Of a stretch of DNA of 64,000 nt, positions 1 to 9,882 are shown piece after piece; within the stretch, counting starts at the first letter, position 1, and each line of letters opens with the position of its first letter. Source of the stretch: Icerya purchasi. Its lineage: Eukaryota > Arthropoda > Insecta > Hemiptera > Monophlebidae. Under the pieces are notes generated by a model. It did no database searches and was not told the DNA's origin. It saw only the letters and a program-made list of their open reading frames with translations. The stretch is taken from positions 278,767,258-278,831,257 of the forward strand of contig CM077116.1 of assembly GCA_039619475.1 (NCBI GenBank), in the 5' to 3' direction. A program made the position numbers and the translations under genes.

Positions 1-32
1 AAATCAGTTTAATTGATCCTACAAAATATATG

Positions 33-1692
33 TACAGCGAGCAACGAAAATATTCGGACACTAGGTAATTTTTTCATTTTTGATTAAAAAGTTGTATTTA
101 TGCAAACTTTTTGAAAAAAAAGTGGTAAGGGCATGTTAGAACAGAGCATTAGGTAATAGAGAGAGTAAAAACTTCCGATGCACAATGATAATAACAAGCG
201 GAAATTTGAAACAAAATAAAAGTGGTCTATTTAAGGCGCAACAAAAATATTCGGATAGCTTCGATAGAACTCAAAAATTCGATTTTAAAATCACCTTTAA
301 TATTTTGTCGGTAATGAATAACAGCATTCATCCTCCTGGGCATCGATTCAACTAATTTTTCTGTAAATTCAGATGAAATTTTTGGCCACTTTTGCTCGAT
401 AATTATTTTTAGCTATGTTTTACTTCTAATATTCGTTTCCGGAATTTTTCGATCCAAGTGGTCCCACAAATTTTTGATGGGATTGATGTCCAGTGATTGA
501 GGTGGTGTTTTCCTGACCTTCGGACAGTTGTACAATAGCCACGACCGCGCTTTGTACGATTTACGCTTAGGGTCATCATCTTAGCAGAACTTGAAATTGT
601 TTTCCAGACCTAATTTTTCGGCACTACATTTCAAATTTCTTTTCAGAAAGTCGACGTATGTATCCGCATTCATATTACCTTCGATAAACTCTAAGTTATC
701 GACCCTAGACGCGGCGAAACATCCCCACACCATAAGACTTCCTCCAGCATGTTTGACTGTCGCGTTCAGGTTGTATTTTTTAAGCTCTGTGTTTGGTTTC
801 CTCCAAATTTTTAGACGCCCGTCACTTCCGAAAACATTGAATTTACTTTCGTCAGTAAAAATTACAGTTTTCCAAAAATTTACATCACGATTAGCCCATG
901 TTCCTTTGCAAAGTTGAAACGTATTTTTCGATTTGTTTCGCTGACTAAAGGTTTCTTTTGCGCGACTCTCGAATTGTAGCCGTTCTTTTTAATTGTTTGA
1001 CGTATCGTTTGTGGGTGAACTTCAATATCAAATCTTTTTCGTGTAGTTTCGTAGATAATTTAGGCGCACTAATTGCTGGATTTTTCTTTACCTGCCTCAT
1101 TATGAACCGCTGATTACGTGTTGACAATTTTTGTGGTCGACCTGTTTATGGAACTGAGTCTATCCGATCTCCTTTTTCAAAACGTTTAATGATGTCCCCG
1201 ACAGTGCTGCTTCTCATATTTAATAACATTGAAATTTTACGAACAGAAAATCCTTTACTATGATTACGAATCGCTAATTGTCGTTGCTCAAAAGACGAGT
1301 TATTGCCTTTACGAGGCATTCTTTTTTAATAAATTTTAAACCGAACGTAACGCGAATGTAAAATGTATTGAACAGGTTGCCTTTGGTATGAAATGACTCA
1401 CTCCCGATGAACGCGCATCGTTGTCTCATGGAAAAACCCAACACTGCTCGATGTACGTACGCGTCCGAATATTTTTTTTGCCGCTTGAAAGCGTATTACG
1501 TTACGTTATTCATTTTTTCAGTGGTTTTATTGATGATTTTTAAATTTTTTTTTACTGAATTTATTACCTAATACTCTCTTCTAATATGCGCTTACATTTT
1601 TTTTTTTTCAAAAAGTTTGCATAAATACAACTTTCTAAGCGAAAAATGAAAAAATTACCCAGTGTGTCCGAATATTTTTGTTGCTCACTGTA
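33..1692 (-). mobile_element. Tc1-like DNA transposon with IR/DR ends
   Basis: The element spans 35-1690 between TA dinucleotides (33-34 and 1691-1692), the Tc1/mariner target duplication. Its ends are imperfect inverted repeats of about 225 bp (35-258 and 1463-1690). Each arm carries two copies of a short direct repeat with the core AAATATTCGGA: outer copies at about 42-58 and 1665-1680, inner copies at 239-256 and 1463-1480. This double-site arrangement is the IR/DR layout known from several Tc1 lineages, where transposase binds both sites. The transposase gene between the arms is on the minus strand and is broken, so this copy cannot be autonomous. The arms have diverged moderately, so it is not a recent insertion. 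Confidence 0.88.
235..1319 (-). pseudogene. Tc1-like transposase, broken
   Basis: The start codon at 1317-1319 (minus) opens MPRKGNNSSFEQRQLAI, a typical Tc1 N-terminal helix-turn-helix, followed by IRNHSKGFSVRKISMLL. A stop codon sits just before the TGRPQKLS motif near residue 57. The frame reopens through KKNPAISAPKLSTKL and is frameshifted near position 940. Downstream parts of the DDE catalytic domain remain: FTDESKFNVFG (first Asp), GGSLMVWGCFA, a degraded second catalytic block (DDDPKRK after a stop, where QDNDPKH is expected), and SLDINPIKNLWDHLDRKI. Length and order fit a Tc1 transposase of about 340 residues. Several stops and frame changes make it non-functional. Seen directly: motifs and stops. 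Inferred: superfamily. Confidence 0.85.
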
Positions 1693-1929
1693 CATATTTG
1701 TAAAAAAACGAAATATAAATTGATTAAACATATTCTATGAGTTGCATCAATATCCGGGAATACCAAAAATGACAGAAAGTTTTCTCTAAATAAAGTATTT
1801 CATGACGAATGAAAAAGTTTTTTTTTTTTTTTTAACTCAGGTTAAATCACGCTATTTTATAATATATTTATAAAAAAAATGTATAATGATTTTTAAAAAA
1901 TCGTGAAATAAATTTAAAAAATGCGCTTT

Positions 1930-2930
1930 CTTTGCGTAACAATAATATTCAGCCGCGTTAATAAAAGTGAAAAGATTAACGGAATAAAATTTTTCAATAC
2001 TTCGTCGACCACCAGCCTTTAAACCGAATCGCTGTTTTAACTTTCTATTGATTTTACCAGAACTAATGCTATAGCATTCTTCCTTAATTATCCGTTTCAA
2101 ATCGTTTGGGTTAGAAATATTTGATCTAAATAGTCTCAAAGAGACGTTCAGGCGGATTGAGATTAGGACCTTGTGGAAAAGAGTTTCAAACACTTTCGGA
2201 CAATTGTACACAGAAGCTACAAACGAGTATTAAAAGCTTCACGCTTTTTAGGTCATTATCCTCGACGCCGAAATCTACAATAATTTTGGAGCCACGATTT
2301 TTCAACGCTCTCGAACAAGTTTTGCTTTAATATGTTATGTCGACATCCATATGGCGGAATATTTATATTTCGCTCGATAAACGCGAATTAACCAAAAGCG
2401 AAAACTGCCATACATCCGCAAACCATAATATATCCGAGACACTACTGTGTTTTACTGTACGACACAGATTATTTTTAATTCGCTATTTGATTTGTTTCAA
2501 ACATTTCGACATTCATCGTTTCCAAAAATATTAACCTTTAATCTTTTTTTACGGTTTACATTTTTGTGCGGGTTTTTTTTAAATATTAGGTTAAAACTAA
2601 CTGTGACGGGGTGTACTGCTTGCGGACTTGCTTTTATTTGAAATTGTTCACGAAGTTTACCGGTAATTTTTGATATACTAATCCGCGGAATTTTTCCGTC
2701 ATCTCTTATTATGAACCATTTAACGACGGTGTATGTATTTTTGTCGAATCTATTCTATTTTCCAACTTGAATCATTATACGATATCTTCGACTGTACTTT
2801 TTGTCAGGATGTAATAAATTACCCACTTCTTTCGATATGACAGACTCTTTGAATAATTCAAAGCATCTCTGGTACTTTTATATTTTCAAAGAGCATCATT
2901 AATAAGTACTTTACCAGCGACTTTTGGCGG
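1930..2930 (-). pseudogene. Second, older Tc1-like transposase relic
   Basis: This stretch matches the neighbouring Tc1 transposase in order and on the same strand, but is much more decayed. Recognisable blocks on the minus strand include YNCPKVFETLFHK, the counterpart of YNCPKVRKTPPQS in the copy at 235-1319. At the DNA level there are counterparts of the segments encoding GGSLMVWG (near 2400-2450), MNADTYVDF (near 2335-2360) and FIMRQVKK (near 2705). I could not define terminal repeats. It is probably an independent, older insertion of a related family, or an ancient tandem copy. Confidence 0.6.
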
Positions 2931-4350
2931 AATCATTGCTGATATGTAACGTAAACACTTTGTATGTTACACGAAGCTGACAAACATAACAGATGTACGG
3001 GGGAAGTCCTACGAAACACGTTAGACAGCGTGACTGCCTTCTTTCGAATTTTTAATTTTTCTGCCGAATTATTGAAATTTAAAAAAAGTGATTATAAATA
3101 TTTTACGTATTAAACGACGTACGTGTCAATATTTCATTAATTTAGAAAGAACACTTTAATCATTAAGTTATAGATGTTATTTTTTTAGTAAAATTGTCAT
3201 TATTTCTTATTGTCCACGTATTAATCTAACTCACAGTACACATTCTTTAAAGAGAATACTTTTTGTTATTGTTGTGGTGTCTGAATATTAATTTAACTCG
3301 CAGTATTTCATAACACTTTTTTTTTTTCCCCTGCCTAGAAATCAATGATTAAAAACGGTTTATTTCTCTTTTAATAGGCATTTGCGAAATTTCAAATATA
3401 TTTCCGTTTACCTATGAAAACCTTAAGATCACTGAAAATAAATATTACCTTTAAAACTTCAGTAATTTATCAAAAACCTCCATGCAACTGCTCGGTGGTA
3501 CTTAAATTTCCTATTGCCGTTTAAAAATCATGTTAGTTATCAATAGAAAGTCTACCGTCGAGTACATTAATTCATTATAATTTTAAAAAGAATTTTTATG
3601 TATACTTAAGTATTGTTTTTAATGAGTAAAATGTCGGTTATTCGGTTAAAATTTGAATTGTAAAAGAATTTTCTTAAAATACAAAATTTATACCAAAGTG
3701 TAAATGTAAACTTAGCTATTTACCCGGTTACTGCAAATATTTACTTTCACCGACAACCGAATTTATATTTAACCGTATTTTTTCTAATAAACCGTAACAA
3801 ACAGAAAAACTAATACTACTTTTTACAATTGAAAATCATTTGTGCTTCTTTTTCGATACATTTTTAACATCCCGTGTTATAAATCACTATAGTAACAGTG
3901 TCGAAATCTTTAATGAATATTGTTTAAAAAATAAAGAATAATCTGACGAGAATTCGCGATTTATTTACGTTTTCGAGTATAAACGATTTTTGATTTATTT
4001 ACAAACTTTCATAACGTAATTATTACTTACGATACCAAATTATGACTAAAGAAAAATGTAAACTTTGAAAAATAGAAATGAATATGAAACATACCATATC
4101 TGGAGAGAGAAACGTCTCAGTGTCTTTATTCCTAGAACGCTAATTTTCCGGTACGGATGGAGTATGTAGCAAACCGGGAAAATTTCCGATAAGCCGCGGC
4201 GATTCGGCGCCGGTTGTGTCTGATGCACTTTTCGGAAATGATTGCTAAAATAAATAATTAATAAAATTTTTTTTTTAACTGTTCTATACCAGAATTTTTC
4301 CTGATTTGAACGATGAAAAGATACATCGCAGCGCCGTTCTAACATATATA
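2931..4350. other. AT-rich stretch, no gene recognised
   Basis: I see no coding signature, terminal repeat or RNA gene here. A 99-codon open frame on the minus strand at 4046-4345 has no motif I recognise and no splice context, so I do not call it a gene. Confidence 0.5.
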
Positions 4351-4358
4351 CTATGTGT

Positions 4359-4774
4359 CAAGGCCGCGGCCAAAGGATGGGTTTTGGGGGGTTAACACCC
4401 CCCCCCCCCCATGAGAACTGAAATAGTTATTATAAATACATAAAAGTCTGAAAAAAATCAAAAGTTTACAATTTTAGGGTGTTCTTACTTTTAAAAGAAA
4501 AAAGAAAAAATATATTCCATATTTTTAAGTACTTCATTAATATTTTATTCAATTTTTTTTTATTACGAGTATAATAAATAACATTTGTAATTTTTATTAA
4601 TGTTCATATACGGGGTAATTCATTTATGTAAATTATTAATATATAAATCAAAATGATGGAAATGATTAATAGTATGAATATTAGTGAACAATATATTGTT
4701 ATTTATAAAATAAATATGTAAAGAAAATTTTCAACCCCCCCCCCCCCCCCTTCAAAATTGTGCGCACGGGCCTG
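4359..4774. mobile_element. hAT-like MITE with poly-C/poly-G subterminal tracts
   Basis: The left end begins CAAGGCCGCGGCC. The reverse complement of the right end begins CAGGCCCGTGCGC. Both are followed by a long G run (about 4382-4410 and 4735-4750). The element is flanked by CTATGTGT (4351-4358) and CTATGTGA (4775-4782), an 8-bp target duplication with one mismatch, as expected for hAT transposons. There is no coding capacity. A related end is seen at 37923. Confidence 0.65.
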
Positions 4775-4782
4775 CTATGTGA

Positions 4783-5182
4783 ACAACATTCAGTTTTTTT
4801 TCTTTTTTTTTTTTTGGTAGAAAACAATTCTCATTGAGAAAGCTGACCAGCACCCTGAACATCACCGCATTCTAATCCTATATCGGCTAGCGTCTATTTG
4901 TGTATAGCGTGATCTCTTACCGCGTGTGAAATCTGTTACACCGATTGGTCGTTTTTTTTTTCGTCATTTTTAACCGAGAGTGTAGTGAAATTTGAAATTT
5001 CACAGTAAGCGCTATTTGTATATTTTGATTTTATTGTGCCTGATGCCATTATCTTGTATTCTCACATCGCGGCATTTAATTTTCTGAAAATGTCGCCCCG
5101 GAAAATCACAGTGTTTCCTTCTTCCAGAAACTAGAATTGACCTAGGGAAAAGTTTTCGAAACAAAAAAAAAAAAAAATTAAA
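4783..5182. other. No gene recognised
   Basis: Contains several T-rich runs. I see no open frame with recognisable motifs and no repeat ends. Confidence 0.5.
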
Positions 5183-5590
5183 AAAAAATTGCTAAAAATA
5201 GGCTTTTATTTCTGCACTAAAAAGTACAAAATAACTTTATCACAGGTGCGACTACCAGATACGCGTATCTTAACATTAAAATCTGAAACTAAAAAATATT
5301 CTGAAAAATAAAAGCGGATTAATAATTAAATATTAATATTATAATACATCTTAAGCCAAAACTACAATCACTATTTAATGTTGTTCCATTGTTGTGCATC
5401 ACAATACCACACACACACACACACCGAAAAAGTTTTTGTAACTGCGGCTCCGCCTTTATTTTTCAGAATATTTTTTGTAGTTTTAGGTTTTTATGTTAAA
5501 ATGCGTATCTGGTAGTCGCACACTAATAAAGTTGTTATTTTGTACTTTTTAATGCATTAATAAAAGGCTATTTTAAAATTTTTTTTTTTT
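5183..5590. repeat. Fold-back repeat with about 130-bp arms
   Basis: The left arm (about 5185-5313) and right arm (about 5452-5585) are inverted copies sharing blocks such as GTGCGACTACCAGATACGC and AATATTCTGAAAAATAAA, separated by about 140 bp. The spacer holds an (AC)n run at 5409-5424. There is no coding capacity. It is probably a non-autonomous DNA transposon or fold-back element. I could not identify a convincing target duplication because both edges run into A or T tracts. Confidence 0.7.
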
Positions 5591-6183
5591 AATATTTCGT
5601 CCGGTAACCAAAAATTATCCAACTGCATACTTTCATGTAAAATATACTATTTTAACCACTTTTAACCGTATTTTTTTTTATTATATATTTCACTTTAAAT
5701 ATATTATATTTCGCAGATTACCTTGACGCGTGAAATTCACCTGACTGAAGCTAATTTTAAAGGAAACATGCTTCAGGCCTCTTTTTAGTGTCTACGAGCG
5801 TGCACGGAAAGACAAAAACGCGACTTTGTCTAATAACTGGCGAAAAAATACGTATTACGAGGCTCTATTAAAATATTTAAGTTTCAACATCGACTTCGAC
5901 GTATGAGAAAATCGTTTTAATTATAAATATAAATTACAAAAAAAGTGCCATCAGCAATCACGCGTTAAACTATGTTATGTTTTATATTAAGTGCATTTTA
6001 GTAACACTGCGCACTATCTATGTATATGTTAAAAAACCCGCATTAAAACCGACTTCTGAACAAATAAAAAAGGCGGAGAAATTTCGAAAAATCAATTAAC
6101 AAAAAATGTCGTCCCGGTTTCGCATATTTCGATGAACAACGTCACTTACAAATTGTTTAGCCGATGATAGCCCGATTTTGAGT
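5591..6183. other. No gene recognised
   Basis: AT-rich. I see no coding motif, RNA gene or repeat structure. Confidence 0.5.
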
Positions 6184-6197
6184 ATACAGCATTGGTA

Positions 6198-6540
6198 TAA
6201 TAAAATAAACTTTAATAACAAACAATATAGATCAATAAATTAGATAAATACCTATTTAGAAACGTTTTCGGGCATAACCCATCATCAGCTAACACTAACT
6301 TAAAGGAAACTTTTTTACACCTGCCATGTTTATTCCTCTTTACATCTACTATATATACACATGTATTCCCTATATTCACTTCAGTATGTTTTAAGTTTCC
6401 TTTAAGTTAGTGTTAGCTGATGATGGGTTATGCCCGAAAACGTTTCTAAATAGGTATTTATCTAATTTATTGATCTATATTGTTTGTTATTAAAGTTTAT
6501 TTTATTATACCATTTTAACAAACAGGATGTATTCACCTAC
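6198..6540. mobile_element. Fold-back insertion, possibly Penelope-like, with hammerhead-like core
   Basis: Near-identical inverted arms (6194-6310 and 6392-6511) flank an 80-bp centre, followed by a short tail to 6540. The insertion is bracketed by a perfect 14-bp direct repeat, ATACAGCATTGGTA (6184-6197 and 6541-6554), which suits target-primed retrotransposition better than cut-and-paste. Each arm contains CTGATGA (6417-6423 in the right arm), a GGG/CCC hairpin and GAAA (6436-6439), the order of a hammerhead ribozyme core. Known Penelope-like elements carry hammerhead motifs and often occur as inverted partial copies. The closing pair next to the core is a mismatch, so activity is doubtful. 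No coding sequence is present, so the class is inferred. Confidence 0.55.
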
Positions 6541-6831
6541 ATACAGCATTGGTAATCGAACGGAAAAATTTCAACTGCTCAATTACTGCGCCGTTGTCAA
6601 TTTAATGATTTTTTTTAATACGGCGATAAAATTAATCTTATTACGAAAAGATATTCCGGAAATATTACACATAATAATAAAAATGTCCGCACATTATTGA
6701 ATATATATCGAGGGCCACCCAAAAAGTTTCAACGATTTCAAAAATGTATAGAAATATTCGTTTAGTAATGTTAGAACGACCACAATGCTCTAAGTAAACG
6801 TCAATTTTATTCCTGATATGCGTTAGTAACC

Positions 6832-7430
6832 ATGTCGCATTGGCCGAAGCAGCATCGCGCGTTTGCGGTCGAACGTTGCTTTTGAACCGGTGAGTCTGTG
6901 ATACGTGTGCGGCAGGAATTCCGAAAACATTTTAACATTGCTCCGCGAAAACCGGTACCAAATCGTAGCACAATATTAAACTGGATTAAACATTTTCGCG
7001 AAACAGCCAACCCCTCCGGTTGTCCAAGGAAGTGCTCGCACGCCTCAAAACATCGAATGAGTGCGCAACTCTTTCCAGGACGTTCGGTAGAGCAAATATT
7101 GCCTTGTGATCTGCATTATCATCCGTTCAAACTGGTTGTCACACAATTACTGAAGCCAACTGATTATCACGCTGGAAAATCTTTCGCCGAAACAACGCCC
7201 GATAAAATTGAAAAGGACGAATTCAATGTGAATAATCTGATAATAAGCGATGAAGAGTAAATATCCAAAATTGCCGTTATTGGGCTCCATCGGGTGATAA
7301 TCCGCACATTATTCGTGAAAAACCATTGCACGATCCGCGTAAGACAGGGTGGGCCGGTGTAGCCAACTTTATAACACCGGTGGATAGCCTCCTCTTCTTG
7401 TTCCGGCGGAGTAACAATCATATCGAAACA
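6832..7430 (+). pseudogene. Relic transposase with DUF4817-type N-terminal helix-turn-helix
   Basis: An ATG at 6832 opens MSHWPKQHRAFAVERCF, then a stop, then TGESVIRVRQEFRKHFNIAP and VPNRSTILNWIKHFRETANP. This is the N-terminal domain (DUF4817 type) common in Tc1/mariner-superfamily transposases of insects. A deletion then joins it to ILPCDLHYHPFKLVVTQLL and IISDEE, which resembles the region before the first or second catalytic acidic residue. Remnants follow to about 7430. The gene is internally deleted and frameshifted, so it is dead. A candidate left end with a GGGCCACCCAAAAAGTTTC motif lies at 6711. I did not find a matching right end. Confidence 0.68.
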
Positions 7431-7434
7431 CTTT

Positions 7435-7850
7435 TTAAAAAAGTTAATATTAAAATTATAAAATATTTAATAACTTCTAACGGATTATAATAATATACGT
7501 TATTGTCCTGCGCACATATCAAGTATAATTCGACACCTACGAGTTCTCATATAACTAAATGAATATGTGAGAAATAAAAATAATCCGGAACGTTTTAGTC
7601 GTTTTACAAAAGTTTTATAACAAAAAATGTTCAACATCTCTGATTCTGCGCCCTCGAAATAATTTTTCGGTAGGTCACACAATTTGAATTAACTGTATAC
7701 TCGTATTTTTTATACGAGTCACCTACACGCACTTTAATGAAAGCGACGAAAAATGAAAATAAAATATCATCTATGCCCTGAATGATAGTAAAACTAGGAA
7801 CATTTTTATTATTTTACTTCTTCAATGCTCCAAATATAACATTTATTATG
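7435..7850. other. No gene recognised
   Basis: AT-rich spacer between two transposon relics. I see no supportable feature. Confidence 0.5.
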
Positions 7851-8641
7851 CGAGGAAGGATCAATAAGTAAGTTACACCGGCGCACGTAGTTTCTATCTA
7901 AATTAACGTACAACCCCCACTCCGGCTTACCGGTTTCATTCTCTATCCCCTCGTGAAAGAATAAAACCGGTATCACCTTGTTTGCTTCATTAACAGTATC
8001 GGATCGTCCAACATTAAGAGGCGAGGTGCGGTTTCTGTAGGATAAAAAATCTCATAATCCCGCTGAAATTCACCGATAAATATGTGAAGTGTACGGTGAT
8101 AAAGCAATGTCGCGAGACCCATGGTGTCCAAATGGTGCCGTATGTTCGAGAAAGGACGAAATTATGTGGAGGATAAAGCGTGCAGCGGTCGGCCGTGAAC
8201 TTTAGATGCAAATGTTAAGCGCCCGAAAACTCTCATTTTATCAGATCGCCGGATTAAAATTCCGAGAAATTGCGGCAAAAATAGACATTTCTTACGGTGC
8301 GGTGAGTATAATTATTCGTGAAGAATTGCTTTTTCGCAAGTTGTGCTCACTCCATGTGTTTGATCATTTTTTGCCCTAGGAAAAGAGCGTTTCGCGAACG
8401 ACGAAGTGAAGAATTTCGTCCTGAATTGGTTAGCCGAAGTTGGGGACGGACGTTTTTCAAACAAGGCATCGTCGAAAAATCGGTACCACGTTATGACAAG
8501 TGCTTGAATGTTTTAGGTGAATACGTCGGAAAATAGAGAAAGAACTTTGTAGATTTTAAAAATATATTTACATATTTCTTATTGTTTTGTTTTGTTTTTT
8601 TTTTTAACGCCAAGTGTAACTTACTTATTGATTGCCCCTCG
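7851..8641 (+). mobile_element. Mariner-like element with internal deletion
   Basis: Terminal inverted repeats of about 28 bp share the block ATCAATAAGTAAGTTACAC (inside 7851-7876 and 8614-8641). The right end abuts TA. At 791 bp the element is well below the roughly 1.3 kb of a complete mariner, and the transposase inside lacks its catalytic core. It is non-autonomous. Confidence 0.78.
8040..8540 (+). pseudogene. Mariner transposase, N- and C-terminal parts only
   Basis: N-terminal SETMAR-type helix-turn-helix pieces remain in shifting frames: WCRMFEKGRNYVEDKACSGRP, a stop, then ILSDRR, IREIAAKIDISYGAVS and IIIREELLFRKLCS. The sequence then jumps to a typical mariner C-terminus: ERFANDEVKNFVLNWLAE, a frame change, TFFKQGIVEKSVPRYDKC and LNVLGEYVGK followed by a stop. 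The entire catalytic DDD domain between them is missing, so a precise internal deletion is likely. At least three frame disruptions are present. Confidence 0.78.
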
Positions 8642-9882
8642 TATAACGCACCGCTGGATTTCGAAACAATTTAAACATGAAATTTCCAAACAAAATGTCG
8701 ATATACGCTCCAATTTCTGTGTACTGCGAGTTGTTTAACAGTTTATAAGCACCAATGTAGAGTAAAATAAATCATATAAAAAACCGATAATTGCGTGTTT
8801 TCTGAAATAAAAATTTTTATTTTTTACACCGGCGAATAAACGATAAATCGTATTATTAATACGATCTAATTCAAATTAACCTTGACTGGTCCAGACAGAG
8901 ATGCCTTACGGAACTTAAAAGTTATTATTCTTAAGAAATACAATTTATTTTACTTAACAATCTCGATAATTTATCGCAAATCTTTAAAGTGTCATGTGCA
9001 GTAAGTTACCCCTAATGCGGTATTATTTCGTGAAATTAAACTTTTTTTATATTACACTCATGGAGGATCTGAATCAATGCCGGTGGTTACTTTCTCTCGA
9101 CCGCCTTTGTTTTTCCAAATTTCTCTTCCGTAACATTCAATTTCAGATTTTCGATACGTATACCTTCTGAGATCCGGAACGAAACAACTTCCGAAAACTC
9201 ATGATATATCTCTCTGGTTTGATAGCCGAGCACCTTAACTGCTCTAGCGATATTTAAATTATCATTCGAGCATATTTAACGATTAATGGAATAAGGAACA
9301 ACAAAAAAAGTGCATCCGTAAAATGTTATTTACTCTAATACTTATTACGTATTTGTAAATTACAATCCGCGCGAGTTATTATTTAAGTTGCTACTATTGT
9401 GAAGTTTTTATTTTGTAAACTATTACATCACGAGTTTTTCATGTGTATAAACACACGCTGCGTGTTGACTGTAAAATTTAAAAAATCCAACAGCGTCAAA
9501 AATTGTCCACGATTACTCCGAACGCAACAGCGAAAGGTATGTTGTACTTGACGATTATAAATTTTACCGCTGTAAGTGAAATTATCGATTACGGTATTTT
9601 TTTAAATTTTTTAAAAATTCCTTTTTTATAATATAACCGAAGCGTTTGAAATAAATAAATATTCCCCATTCAAATTTACATTATTACGAAGACTTTAATT
9701 AATTTTTGAATTTTTTGAATAATTTTACCGATGAAAAGTCTAATTTTTTTTCAAACATAACTTTATCCTGGGGTAACTTCGTGCGGCAAAAATTTACTTT
9801 AACACGAATATGTTTTTCTACTGGGGGTCATTTCAAAATTTGTGTAACGACACAAAAAAATACAACGCTACAAATGATACGA
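8642..9882. other. No gene recognised; one unexplained open stretch
   Basis: Mostly AT-rich. On the minus strand about 9245 to 9077 stays open for some 55 codons, including ARAVKVLGYQTREIYHEFSE and ISEGIRIENLKLNVTEEKF. It has no ATG of its own and I do not recognise it. It could be an exon or a TE fragment. Nothing else here is supportable. Confidence 0.35.

Noticed and set aside
4046..4345. 99-codon minus-strand open frame
   Set aside because: No recognisable motif, no splice or repeat context; treated as chance.
5409..5424. CRISPR-like or functional short repeat array
   Set aside because: It is a simple AC dinucleotide run; no spacer-repeat structure exists anywhere in the window.
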